A DNA stretch of 64,000 bases from Dryococelus australis (lineage: Eukaryota > Arthropoda > Insecta > Phasmatodea > Phasmatidae): contig CM057002.1 in the NCBI GenBank assembly GCA_029891345.1, positions 17,544,295 through 17,608,294 of the forward strand. The letters run 5' to 3'. Below are positions 43,618 to 55,048 of this stretch, piece after piece (within the stretch, counting starts at the first letter, position 1; each line of letters starts with the position of its first letter). The notes under the pieces are model-generated. The model ran no database searches, had not been told where the DNA came from, and worked only from the letters and a program-made list of their open reading frames with translations. Made by a program: the position numbers and the translations under genes.

Positions 43618-44625
43618 GATAGTGTCACGGAAGTAGGAGCACTCGGAAGAAACTCAAACTCCGTGGCAGTGACCACAGCTCTCACTAACTGCCATGCCAA
43701 GCTCTATATATTCAGCAGAGTTTCATAAAATGTTTAGCAGAGTTTTAAAAAAAAACTAAGATTTTTCCAATTCCATTGGTAATACTGATTTTATTCCCCA
43801 AAAATTGTGAGAAAGGAATAAACCACAATTATGTTTTTATTCTCTTTATATGGGCTTAAATATTTTATATATTTTTTTCATACAATGCCCCAAAAATATT
43901 GTATACAAAATTAATAAAGACTGGTTAAATACAATTATGCCTGAAAACAGACTCCAAGAATACAAAGGTTGCCAATAGGGGCACATGAGTATAAATAGGT
44001 TACAATTTACCACTTTTCCCAAAAAGGATTACATATAAAAATTCATAAAAAATTGAGTACCAAATCATTACCAAAAATCGAAATTTTACTTAACTTTCAT
44101 ATAAATGGTGTTTTTCCCTGTATTTGAAATTTAAAATATGCCCATTAAAAACATCTCTATTAAAACATGGCAGGAAAATGCCTTCTGCAGTTTTTCCCCT
44201 TTCACACTTTAAATGTGAGTGTGGTGTGTGTTTCCTCCTGTTGTGTGTCCATTGCTGTGTATCTGTCAGGGTATCAACACCCATTATATATAGTCCAAAC
44301 TTAGTGCTGTAGAGTGTGGAGGAACATGGAACAACAGTATGGAGATTTTGCCGGAAGTACAAAAATCAGTTAATTTAAATATCTTGATGACATATGCTGC
44401 GGCATCGTAGAGTTACCTAGCAACAGCCAACTGCGATGAAGGGTGAGAGCCATCGAGGAAGTGCGGGGAGAGGGGACATCAGCTGGTCACGCCTCGAAGT
44501 CCTGGAACCAAAGTCGAGCAGAGCAGTCACACTGCCCGTCAGCTCCTCGCTCGCTGTCTAAAGGGGGCAGCATACGTCTTCATAACCCTGGTAGCTGAAC
44601 ATTCTCAGGTGGCGGATAGCTGGTT
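43618..44625. mobile_element. ~1-kb insertion in the LINE, possibly a solo LTR
   Basis: It lies between the end of the endonuclease frame (44624) and the start of the linker. The plus-strand edge starts TGTCACGG (43623). On the minus strand there is a TATA-like ctatatataatggg at about 44282-44296. The host edges, ggttgatag and ggttagatg, are similar and may be a degenerate duplication. There is no gene inside. A solo LTR is the best guess, not proven. Confidence 0.4.
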
Positions 44626-45352
44626 AGATGCAATAAAATACTGAAGTCGGAATGGTGATGTTCTCCAGCACCGTTACAATAGGTGGATTAATACATGTTG
44701 GGCTAATAATGGAGATGACTGGTAAATGGTCAGAATCTAGATGAGTGAGAAAGACAGTATTTGAAAGTTGAATGCTGGGAGTGGTAATGAACAAGTCTCT
44801 GATTGAAGGATGAAAATTTTCTCTTGAAGAATTATGTGTGGGTGTGGTTGGTGGTGAGGTACAGAGAAGATTATCGATGATGAGTTTATGGAGTCCTCTA
44901 CCAGCCCCAGACAACATGTTGGCTGTTGAAGTCAACAGCCAGGGTTACGGATGAATATATGGAAAGAAGATGTGTATGACCGTCCTTTGGGAATGGTCCC
45001 CTGGGAAGAATGTAGATCTGGACAAATTTAAAAGGGGGATGAACACCTGTGACTAAAACTGCTGTGGCTTCGATCCAGGGTATGTGTTAACATGACACAT
45101 GTATTGCCGTAGGCCTGATCGAATTAGAATTGCCAAACTGCCACAGGGGGCACCCTATCTGTCATGATGAATGGTATATCCAGGAATATTAAATTTAATG
45201 TGAGTTTTGAGCCATGTTTCTGATATACCGAAAATGATAAGGTTGTGTTGATGAATGACAGAGGTAACATCTTCAGATTTATGGACTACTGACCAAGCAT
45301 TCCAGATGCTGAATTTTAACATTAATGAGAAGAGGTGGAATATTGGTAACAT
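44624..45352 (-). pseudogene. LINE ORF2: APE-type endonuclease
   Basis: 45352-45155 gives FSIWNAWSVVHKSEDV and LIIFGISETWLK, the N-terminal Asn and Glu blocks of APE endonucleases. 44935-44624 gives FLTHLDSDHLPVISI with the catalytic SDH near 44708-44737. In between, frames interrupted by stops still read GSLAILIRSGLRQYM and later PWLLTSTANMLSGAGRGLHK. Stops and frame changes make it non-functional. Confidence 0.75.
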
Positions 45353-45429
45353 TGTGGCCGAGTGTTTGAAATATGTTGCAGATTATAGTAATGGCGATTA
45401 AGATGAGTCCACATTTATCTGCTAAAATT

Positions 45430-47400
45430 TTGACTTATTGAAATGGTTTAAAGACTGCCTGAAATTGTTTAAGTGTGGAACAGAAGTCAAGTTTCCAAAA
45501 CCAGTTGATGGTGTTTTTGAATTTGTCAGTCAATGATTCATCTGAGTGATCATTTTTGGTTTATCGTGATGTTTTGGTGGAGTTTCTTGTGATAGGTTTG
45601 CCAGAGAGGGTGTGAGCGGGTGGAGGAGCAGGAGCTGGAGTGAGGTTTGCTTTAGAAACTGACGTGGCTTGGGCACATGTTTCCTTATTTTGTATGTATT
45701 GAAGACGATATGGACAGCCAATTAAATTTTCAGGGTGATCATCACCACAAAGACAGCATTTAGGTGGATCCCCTTCCTTCTTTGGGCATTTACCCCGTGG
45801 GCAGCTCTGAGCACATTTGATGCACTTTGGTGTTTCATTACAATGGTGATATGAATGTCCTAGACCCTGTCACCTGAAGCACTGGACTAACTTCCTGCCA
45901 CCGCAGTAGATCTCCACTTTTACCGCTACACCTGCTAGATTGGTGATTTTCAGGGCTTGGTTTAGCTGACCTGTGCCTTCCAGAATGATGAGGAGGGGGA
46001 ATGACTGGCGAGTTCTGTATTGCTCCCTAAATGGGCAATTTTGGAGTGTTTTATTCAGATTTCTGTAAAGCAATCGGATATGTCCTGGATGGGTGTTTCA
46101 ATGTGAAGGTTGCGAATGAAAACTCCCGCATTTCGATCTTCTGGACACATTCAAGTATGGAAGCTGACATTTGCTTGCCTAAGTATGGTGGTCATTTTCA
46201 TATGATCGTCCTTGTTGCCCGTTTGAAAGATAGAGGAATTGGGGTAATGTCAGACTTAAAGAAGTTCTTTAAATTGTGATCGTAGGACTCTCATTTCTTT
46301 GAGTGCATTTGGAGACAATCCACCTCGTACAATTGTGAGAGGTGGTTTCTTGTGACGAACACGAGGTGTGGATGGAATGATATTGGGCGAAGATTGTGTA
46401 GGATGCTGTGTTTGGGTTGTAGATGTGGTGAAAACTGTAGAGAATTTTGATGTAGATGAGTGCTTGGAGATACGAGAATGTGTTTTAAAAATATTTCCAT
46501 CAGGTCGAGAAGAAAGTGAGGAAATATTATGTGTTTTTGCCTGATTTTGTCATGATACCCGTGGTGATCTTTGGTCTTTGGGAGCAAGGGAGGCATTGGT
46601 ATTATTTTTACTGCGATTCTTCTTGGATGTGACTACTTGGAAGTTATCATCTTCTGATTTTCTATAGACTGGACTGTCACTGGACGTTTCCCGAGCCTGC
46701 CTTATGATGTTTACATAGACTCTAAGGCCTGGGAGATCGGTGCTCCATGAGCTTTGAAATGGGCATTCTTATACACCTATATTGAAGTGTTTGGTGGAGC
46801 CTGGATCATGTTAGTGATAATTTTGTTGAGGTTCTTGGTTGATGAAGTGAATATTGTTAGTAGATGTGGTGATTGTAGATGTCGCTGCTGTGGTTGTGGA
46901 TGGAGCAGATTAATTGGGTATGGTGGCAAGAATACCTGATGAGGCTGAGGAGGCTTCCATGTTATGAGATGTCGTTGCAGGATTAGATGACTTGGTTAGA
47001 TCTATCACTGCTAGATTTGAGAGAAAAAGGTCGTATTCTTCGAGCAGGGTTTGTTCTTTGTTATGGAGAGATGTATCAGTATTTATGCTGATTTCGTTAA
47101 TGCTTTTCTGGTTGGGCTGAAATGGCGGAATGTAACTACAACACGAGATTGGGCGTGAATATGTAGTGGCGGTAATTGTGGACGTCGTGAGTGTGGCTAT
47201 ACTGGATGATGTCTTGGGTTTAAAAGTTTTGCTGGTCTTAGTTTGGTTTACTGTAGGAGAAGATAAAGCGGAAGTTGCTTCTTCTTGATCTGTGGATATA
47301 GTGTCAGCATCAGACTTCCCATGTCTGGATGTTGTGGATGATTTCTTGTGTCCTGATGGTACTTTCGCAGGAATGGTCCAAAACGCATCCACTCCCCGCC
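45430..47400 (-). pseudogene. LINE ORF1 (Gag-like with CCHC knuckles)
   Basis: 47392-46910 is an open Ser/Thr-rich N-terminal frame (MDAFWTIPAKVPSGHKKSST). 46596-46291 and 46073-45870 are further pieces, the latter LKITNLAGVAVKVEIYCGGR. This joins a cysteine-rich stretch: QCFR, stop, QGLGHSYHHC, then CIKCAQSCPRGKCP and CCLCGDDHPENLIGCPYRLQ (45870-45700). That is the CCHC triplet usual for Jockey-type ORF1, with one Cys codon changed to TGA. Likely RNA-binding in the live element. Confidence 0.7.
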
Positions 47401-47480
47401 TCGGTTATTCCTGTTTGTATGATGTTTAGGTGTTACATGAGTTTTCGGGGTGTTCCTTAGTGTTGATTGCAGAATTATCT

Positions 47481-48195
47481 TTGTTAAACATGGTAAATGG
47501 AATGAAGGAATAAATGGTCACTATATTGACTGCTTAGTAGAATACTTGAGTAGACTTGACTGTACACTGAATGATATGATTTAGAAGATAGTGGTCACCA
47601 GAAAATACATGTTCTGTAGAGTATATGTGCCAAATTTGGGGCTTCTATGATCACTGGAAGTATCGAATCAGACGCGCTCAAGTTTTATGATCTGATCACT
47701 ATTGGTTTCTTTGTAATTTAATATTGTGACGAGTATGAGGGCAAATTTGGGGGTCGAGAGATGTGTGGAACATACAAAACAGAAATTATTTTTTGTTGAC
47801 TTTTAGGAGCTGATATAGGATGGTCTGAAGAAGTGACAGTTGTGTTGGCAGGTCTGAATTCCCTATGGTTTATGAGACATGAGCACTGACAGCATGGCTG
47901 GTCCACTTCATAGACTAAAGATGAAGTAGATCGCTTATTCGTCTTTTGCGCATGTACCCAATATTGACTTACCCCACAGGAACACAACTGTCAAAGTCAC
48001 GTGGTCAACAGGTATGAACGTGTTCGTTTTTATAATAATTTTTAAATTACAAGCATCATTATATTATTAAAATACTTTGACCAGTTTTAATTTAATCAAA
48101 AAGCTTTATAAATTGATTAGAAGAAGTTTAAAACATCTCAAAGCGCTTGTTTACTAATCAGTGTTCTAACCTACCAAACCAGGCCGTTTTTGCTA
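47481..48195. other. Unassigned sequence upstream of the LINE
   Basis: May include the LINE 5' end, whose start I cannot fix. No gene recognised. Confidence 0.35.
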
Positions 48196-49380
48196 AATGT
48201 GTTGGCAGAAAAGCAGTTCAATGCTGGAACACGGAGAATGGTCGTTCGCAGTCAGCGAGATTGGTATACCTCATCTGAAGTCTGTGGTCTTTATTTCCTA
48301 TTCTGGTTCTGAGGTGAGTGCTGGGGCGCCATTTCTTGGAGTAAGCATGGCTGACAGGATGTTCTGGAGTTGTGAAGCTGCCTCGCCGAGTATTGAGTTT
48401 ATAGCTCCTGTTATTCGATTGGCTCGTGGTTGGGGAGGGTCATGAGTGGGAGAAATGGGGGGAGACGCGTCTCCGACCAATCTCTCCGTTGCTGAGTCGG
48501 GGGAAGTGGTTTCCAGCCCTATACTATGTCTGATAGGCATGCAATACACACAACTTTACCAGCTAATCTATGACCAGAATTAACTACACCTTTTAGGGGC
48601 TTATTGGAGTAATAAACTCACGTACCTCCTCGCGAAATTCAACAGCGAGATCACTGTAAACCTCTCCAGAACTGTGTTGTTTGAACTAACCGAAATAATT
48701 GACCACAAACCGTTAACTTCAAAGCATGAGCGCAGGACATCGCGACAGCCAGGCTCATGAAAGACAAGGATGTAGTTTACATCACTTGCGAAGCGGAGGG
48801 TTTTGGCAGGCGTGGGGCCACGCATAAATCATGCTCTGTCCTAAAAGTTGGAGTATGTTTAAGCTATTGGAGTGCATGTTGCACAAGTTAAAAACTTAAT
48901 TTGATTAACGACTTGTTGAATGTACTTCGTACTGAAATGATAAGCCCTGTTTAACATTTGTTTCGTTATAGCAGAATACCATTATATATTTATTTTGTAC
49001 ATATCATAAAGCTATCTAAATGTTGTAAGTTCATTTATATATGTATGTTATTAAAATTAAAAATCTATAAAAGTAAATAAAGTTTATTATGTTTAGCGCT
49101 ATGTAGCGAATGTAACGAAACTAAAGTGTTGCATATGAATTATAAATTACGTACCAAAAACCCAACTACCTGAAAATTAAAAATGAGTCGTATCTATAGT
49201 AGTACTGTGCGGGTTCTCAGCCGTATGCGGAACATAATTCTTTATATCTATCGTCATGAAGCAGAAACCTCCACTAGTTACCAATCCAGACAGGCCAATA
49301 GTCGACGAGATTTCTACACTTAAAAAATAAGGAGGACTAAAACTTAATGTAGCTGTGCATACGAAAGGAGTCATGTTTAT
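48196..49380. other. Unassigned sequence
   Basis: 48196-48840 is moderately GC-rich with open frames of ~80 residues on both strands and no motif. 48841-49380 is AT-rich. Confidence 0.35.
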
Positions 49381-49740
49381 ACCATTCACGCTTATTTCAC
49401 ACTTTTCTGAAGCCCTGCTTAAGTTCTACTTCCAGGATATTCTTCCGCCTCATGGAAACAAAGCTTGATTGAGTCTACAAAATTACACCAAAGGTACTAT
49501 TTTTACCAGGCGTTACCAACACACCTAATTTCTCCCTATTTTTTTCTATTAAATATAAAAGAAATTTTCATTTATAGATAATATACAAGCAAAAGCTAAA
49601 TATAACCAAAAATTACGTACATTCATGTAAAAAAAATTATAAAGCGCTTATGATACAAAATATATATCTAGGAGACTAGCAAATACATAATACGTAGGGT
49701 GATTTTTCAATGATTTAATTAAAAAAGTACGAAGAAACTG
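49381..49740 (+). mobile_element. MITE-C 'CCATTCACG' subtype
   Basis: Left end ccattcacgcttatttcaca. Then ccctgcttaagttct, aaacaaagcttgattgagtc and acaccaaaggtac follow the 34915 copy. One diverged 40-bp unit at ~49496-49540. The right end is not located. Confidence 0.6.
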
Positions 49741-50160
49741 CAAATAGACTAAAGTGACGATTTCCCATCGTTTCTAGCTGAATAGCACATGGGCATCCAA
49801 AGAATATTTGACGGACATGACTCTCAGACATTCAGGATATCCGAAAACATCCAAGATTAGCAAACTTACATTCACAAGACAACCAAAATATAGATATCCA
49901 AATGTCCGCCCAATAGCCAAAATGTGATATAGATATTTTGGATGTCCTACATACGTCTTTGGATGTAGTCACTTAATTTACGTTAAGTAATGGCCATTGG
50001 TTATTTTGTAATATCTAATGGATGCCCAGTAAATGGTACAAATCAGTATCTACCACTGGATATCCAAAGGATATACATTACAGATTCACTGTAGGACTTG
50101 GATGACTTTTAGATATTGTGGATCTAATTAGGGTATCCAGTGATAGCTATGACTAGATTC
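49741..50160. repeat. Region dense in GGATATCC / ATCCAAA motifs
   Basis: Short motifs such as ggatatccgaaa, agatatccaaatg, tggatatccaaaggatat and gatattttggatgtcc recur on both strands, giving partial dyad symmetry. The outer parts show weak inverted similarity (atgggcatccaaagaatat against ctgggcatccattagatat, complement). Possibly an old DNA transposon. Confidence 0.35.
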
Positions 50161-50894
50161 TCCTCTATACACGGCCCAAGGCCTGGATCCACAGTCTCGT
50201 GGAGCCAATCAGAGAATGGGCACACGAACATCAAAGGGACCGTGACTCTCTGAACCTGTATACTCTTTGGCAAAGTGTACCGCTCCTCGTGCCAACCTAA
50301 AATTTGACATTTCGCGCGGCAAGGGTTCGTATCATTGCCCCTCGGGACACATGCACATACCGACCTCTGATTAAATTTCCATGTTCGCTGCTAAATACTT
50401 CACGCGGCTCCCGACCGTGGTAATAATTTGTATTTACCTTTCACATTTCGTATTTGATTCGACATTTGCGTCTCGTGTAGCAGTTGCGGGGCGTTCAAAG
50501 AATGCGAGTCAGTTACAAATACGTTATTTAATTAACCTTTCCGTTGCATGTACCAAAAAACTTTGGACATGTTACATATTGATAAAATATACCTACGGTG
50601 AAAGTGTTGTATTTGTATAGCCCTCCACCCAATTCCCGAATTCTAGTTCACAGTCTTTTTTTCTTATTTCCAAAATGGGAACAACATGCTGTTGTTACTT
50701 CATTTGCTATTTTACTATTTTACTTGATCGACAAATTAACCGTTGCTGCATGTTTCACAGTAATAATAATATTACATGTTGAGGGAGTATACTCAATGGT
50801 AGAGAAGGAAAAAAAAAAAAACGGGATTTTCTAGAGTGTTTAATCAACACTTTCAGACCCAAAGTAATTTATGGTTTCTACTGTTGGTAATAAG
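50161..50894. other. Unassigned sequence
   Basis: No gene or family recognised. Confidence 0.35.
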
Positions 50895-51452
50895 TAGAGC
50901 CAACTGATTTTCGCAAAAAAATTTCTGTGCAGCTTAGATTTGAGAACACTAGGGATGTTTCAGCAGTTTCCCTTCTCCCTATTGGCGGCGTGTTTTCGTG
51001 ATGAAACGTTGCCTACTTGAGTGAGCCAATCAGAACTAGGTTGCTTAAATATTCTATGTCTATGATTCGCAGGCAGAAAACTCGGATGCGTAAGAAGCAT
51101 ATCATCCAATCGTGGAAGTTGGCCTGAGTCAAAGTATTTTCAAATACATTCAGTCACGAAATGAGTCAGTGAAGAGATTTGGGCGGCTCTTAACAGCGAG
51201 GTCTTGAGAGCCGATGAGGGTGATTGAGGTGCGAATGGAACAGCGCAAGAATGAAAAGGCGCGGGAAACGGGAGATCCCCGAGAAAACCCGCCGACCAAC
51301 GGCATCGTCCGGCACAATTCCCACATGCAAAAATCCGGAGTGACCGGGCGGGGATTGAACCCGGATCACCTTGGTGAGAGGAGAGCGGGCTAACCGCTCA
51401 GCCACCGTGGCCCCCTAGCCACGAAATCTTTTCTCGGAAATCGGGTACCCCA
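50895..51452 (+). mobile_element. MITE-A interrupted by a SINE
   Basis: Left end TAGAGCCAACTGATTTTCGC. The inside (ttcgtgatgaaacgttgc ... attcgcaggcagaaaactcg) is diverged MITE-A. After the SINE the host resumes with gaaatcttttctcggaaatc and ends at tacccca. Confidence 0.65.
51163..51417 (-). mobile_element. SINE, reverse orientation, nested in MITE-A
   Basis: Flanks gtcacgaaat (51153-51162) and gccacgaaat (51418-51427) match 9 of 10. The B box reads (complement) gggattgaacccgg; the head ends ctcagccaccgtggcccc. Confidence 0.9.
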
Positions 51453-51576
51453 AGCAATAACAAATGTTTATGCGAACTGTACATATCGCTTGTTTCGTTA
51501 TTACAACCAAATGAAGTTAGACTTCGTGTTCAGCTGGAGGGATTCGAACCATTCGTAACCGAGAAATTAGCATCAC

Positions 51577-51780
51577 TCAAAGAGTCACGCAATTTTCGTG
51601 AAAACAAAATTTCATGACCAGTTGAATTTTATAACAACTTAGTTCACTTATGTGATTGGATGATTTACATGGTATGCGTACTGGGTGTACGTTCACGTAG
51701 GCCCGATGCCCCCGGGGGGGGGGGGGATTACTGCCAGACCAGAGTGTGTGTGTGTGTATGTAAACACACACGTATACAAT
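51577..51780. repeat. MITE-A left fragment, poly-G and (TG)n
   Basis: 51583-51705 follows the MITE-A left half (cgcaattttcgtgaaaacaa, gtgattggatgatttacatg). A poly-G run of ~13 follows (51714-51727), then (TG)n at ~51744-51758. Confidence 0.55.
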
Positions 51781-52062
51781 GTTTGTGCGTGTGTGTATAC
51801 ATACGCCAATAAATTAAGTGTAATATTCTCGGATAGCAGTTTTGTTGTAAAATAAAACATTAACTTTGGTGAAATATATTTAAAAACTAAGCAAATTCTT
51901 CTGTAATTTAATATAAGCTAAATTATGAATCTGAATAAATAACAATATGCTGGTGGTAATTTTATCACCTTTTCTGAAACTGAAAGTATTTACAATAATA
52001 ACTATAACAAATTTTCTGATAAACACAATATGACTTCATTTTCAAATTTCCCTGTAAACGGT

Positions 52063-52293
52063 TGTACTGAAATATAACAACAAACACACTTATTTCTTAT
52101 ACAAATAATGTAGCTCATTTTATGAACAGTTGTACTGAAATATACGTAACAATAAACATTCTTATTTACTAAACGAAGTATGTAGCTCATTAATACTCTC
52201 TTATTTTATATAAAGTATGTTGCTCATTTTATGCTGAAATATAAGAATAAATACTTGTTTCTTATACAAAGTGTAATATGTAGCTCGTTTTCA
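52063..52293. repeat. Three degenerate repeat units next to the hAT relic
   Basis: Units start at the gtactgaaatat / gctgaaatat motif (about 52063, 52131 and 52233). Each continues taa.aataaa, ttatttctta and tatgtagctcattt. Lengths are 60-100 bp. They lie just downstream of the transposase stop and may be its 3' subterminal region. Confidence 0.6.
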
Positions 52294-52306
52294 CAAGCAA
52301 AAAAAA

Positions 52307-54688
52307 TTACAACATAAGTTTCCTCGTTTTTGATGCAGCAAAATGCAGAACAAGTTCATCTAAGTCCAATTTTCTTGTAATATCTTTATTAAAACCTAAG
52401 AAAACAAGATCAGCCTTAAGCATTGACAATATTTGTGGCCGTAAAACTTCAGTTAGATGAGAACAACAGCTTTCCACTGTTGCAGTACTGCTAGGGATTG
52501 TTAATGCGGCCTCAACTAAGATACCTATTTCAGGAAATGCACTGCCATATTTTGTAAGTTCCACCGAAAACTGTGTTAATGCTGGTCTTTCTTTTATAAG
52601 GGATTTTGGCAACTGAAGTTCAGAACTGAAATTTTCCAACTTTCTTCAATTATCAGAGTTGTGCTTCAATATGTCACACAGTGGAATTTAATTTAGCTCG
52701 TCACTACTATCTACCTCCAGCAACTGCTTACAAGCTGCAACGACAACACAATTATGTATTTCTTGAAACCGGTTTTCTAGTTCCTGTGAGCAATGGTCAA
52801 TAACACTAATGTAAATACTTCTTATTTGTAATTCACTTTCACTTCTACCTTCAACTCTAACACCATTATCAACTACACAGTCAGAGAGCTGTTTTGGAAG
52901 TTTACGAAGACGTTTTGGAGGCGGTGCTACTACAGTAGTAGAGTTGCATGCTTTCTTGGCTGCTTCAAAAGTTGTGTGAAAAACATCATCATCTCTCATA
53001 TCCTGCAACTGATTTCGAAGACAGTCCACAAGTTTCAAGCAAGCTACAATGTCTAACTTCTTCTGTTGTAGCAGTGATGTCACAGGCTTTAGATATCTTA
53101 GTACTTTCAGCATAACTTATGTGAGAAAGGAAAATAGGGATCCAGTCACTTGATTGAGCAGCCCAATTGCTTCAGTTTTCAAGTACCCGAACTGTTCAGC
53201 GGAGGTTGATGCACCAATTAATTCAAGTGTGGAAACAATGGATTCTTTGTCTGAATGTATAATCTTTACTGAATCTAAGTGTCCAGTCCATCGCTGTACC
53301 AACAGGCGTTCCGAAGAATTTCCCTCGTAAATTTGAGCAACACGGTCTTTCTTAAAGAGTATATAACTGTTCACACAAGTCAAAATATTCCTTCGCATCA
53401 GTTATTGCCTCAATTGCACGAATTACAACCAAATCAAGTTGGTGTTTGAAGCAACGAAGAAACAATATGTTTCCGTTAAGTTCATTTGAGATCAATGCCT
53501 GGACACCACCATTTATACCTTTCATAACAGATGCTCCATCATATGATTGTGCAATAAGTTTGTCAAAATTAAAATGTAAGCCATTTAGTGTTGACAGAAT
53601 TTCAGATGTTTTGTTTTGTGCATTTTGTGAGTTAAGTTCAAGGACAGCGATACATCTTTCTGTTGGCTTGTTACATACAAGATATCGATGGGCAATCGCT
53701 AAATCTTCTATGCCTTGTCTGTCTCTAGTTTCATTAGCTAACATCGAGACACACGAACTCTCAGTAACCTGTGTCATAATTTTGTCCACAATGGCTGTGG
53801 CCATAATATGAATGATTTCGTTTTAAATATATCTGGGCTAGTGTATTTCGCATTTGCAGGAACTGATTTCACTGTTTGTTGTAATTTTTCATCTTTCCTC
53901 ATAGAAAATTCAAATAACTCCAAGAACAGCCCATTTGGATCTACTCCTACACCACCAGATTCGCCTCTGAAAGGCAACTGATTGACAACTAAAAATTGAA
54001 TGACTTCTGCAATATATGTGACATAGTATCTATTCTTTTCTATATCATCTGCACACAACTTTTTCTCAATGGTTTCTCCTATCAATTCTCGCTTTTGTTG
54101 CTCCAAAAACATTTTCGTTGCATTTATATGGACATCTGACATCGCATTCTTGGAGAAGCCTTTCGCTTTTTCTGCAGCATGTTTCCAATAAGTATAACCT
54201 GTAGTTAAAATATTATGAGCCTGAGTTTGCAGAAGGAATATTTCTACAAACAAAATGCAGCGTTTCTGGTGACTGAGTACTCCAACCAATCCCATATTGT
54301 TATACCAGGAGTAATGGCAGTTTCGTGGACGGCCAGATATTTCAGTTGCAGGATACGACGAAAGATACGGCTGTGCAGGTTTTGCGTCACCTAAATCTGC
54401 AGGTGTGCCTAAGGGTGTGTGCGCTGAATTTTTATTTACATGTTCTGTGCATTCACTGATACTTTCTAAAGTAGTGGAGGCACTGGCAGTTGATGTACTC
54501 ACAGTAGTATCAGTGTATTTCACAGTATTGCCTATGATGGGAATATCAGAATCAGCATTATCCACCGCTTTGCTTGTGATGAGAACAGAAGGATCAGCAT
54601 TTTCGTTAGCATTCTGTGTGACATCAGCTGTGGCCTTCGATTGATGCCCAGTAAAGAAACTTCTTATTGAAGTTTGTTTAGCTGACAT
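52307..54688 (-). pseudogene. ZMYM1-like hAT transposase relic
   Basis: Minus-strand order: MSAKQTSIRSFFTGHQSKAT start (54688), a low-complexity N-terminus, then a TTF-type zinc-finger end region (TTGYTYWKHAAEKAKGFSKN). Next is a DUF4371-like part (NRYYVTYIAEVIQFLVVNQL) and the RNase H-like core piece LIAQSYDGASVMKGINGGVQ with RCFKHQLDLVV. Then follow RWTGHLDSV, and the C-terminal hAT dimerisation block ALTIPSSTATVESCCSHLTE. These are hallmarks of the 'zinc finger MYM-type 1-like' hAT proteins. One frameshift near 53790-53804, another near 53365, and in-frame stops at about 53117, 52688 and 52642 break it. There are no introns. The usual cysteines of the zinc finger are partly lost. It could have supplied hAT enzyme in the past, but is dead here. 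Confidence 0.8.
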
Positions 54689-54914
54689 AATTTTGGCTGT
54701 GCACTACGGTTAATGGGTGACATCCATACTGCAATACTGCATTAAAGAATTGGTTAATTATAGCAAATTTTAACAATGTATTGTTTGGATATAATTCCAG
54801 AGAATATTGCTCTAATGACCAGTTTCACCAACACGAAAAAAACTAACCCCTGACTAAGAGATACTTTTGTTTGTTGCCCTTACGAGGATAACTTTAAAAG
54901 ATCAATGTTTCACA

Positions 54915-55048
54915 AATTCTACATTCATATATGTACGGGTGAAGTGGCTTCTGAAGGCTTTTAAGGGAAACTAGTAGTAATAATTCTACATTCATATATG
55001 TACGGGTGAAGTGGCTTCTGAAGGCTTTTAAGGGAAACTAGTAGTAAT
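54915..55048. repeat. Two perfect 67-bp tandem copies
   Basis: The unit starting aattctacattcatatatgt occurs at 54915-54981 and 54982-55048 without a difference. Recent duplication. Confidence 0.9.

Larger units (their letters stand above)
40283..47480 (-). mobile_element. Decayed Jockey-like LINE (non-LTR retrotransposon)
   Basis: On the minus strand the order is ORF1 with zinc knuckles (about 47400-45430), APE-type endonuclease (45352-44624), linker (43560-43264), reverse transcriptase (43336-42242) and C-terminal part (42116-41667). A long 3' part is taken to end in an A-tract whose complement is the T-run at 40283-40293. No RNase H domain seen. The 3' border and the 5' start are estimates; the stretch 40283-41160 is assigned by position and its A-tail only. 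Many frameshifts and stops, a ~1-kb insertion (43618-44625) and a MITE-B2 (41169-41462) show it is long dead. Confidence 0.75.

Noticed and set aside
41466-48059. 16-bp inverted pair atgatgcttgtaattt (41466-41481) and its complement (48044-48059) around the LINE
   Set aside because: One copy overlaps the target duplication of the MITE-B2, so it is part of the LINE 3' host sequence. The pairing is probably chance.
48196-48549. Paired 80-residue open frames
   Set aside because: Opposite-strand overlap without motifs; no splice or start context of note.
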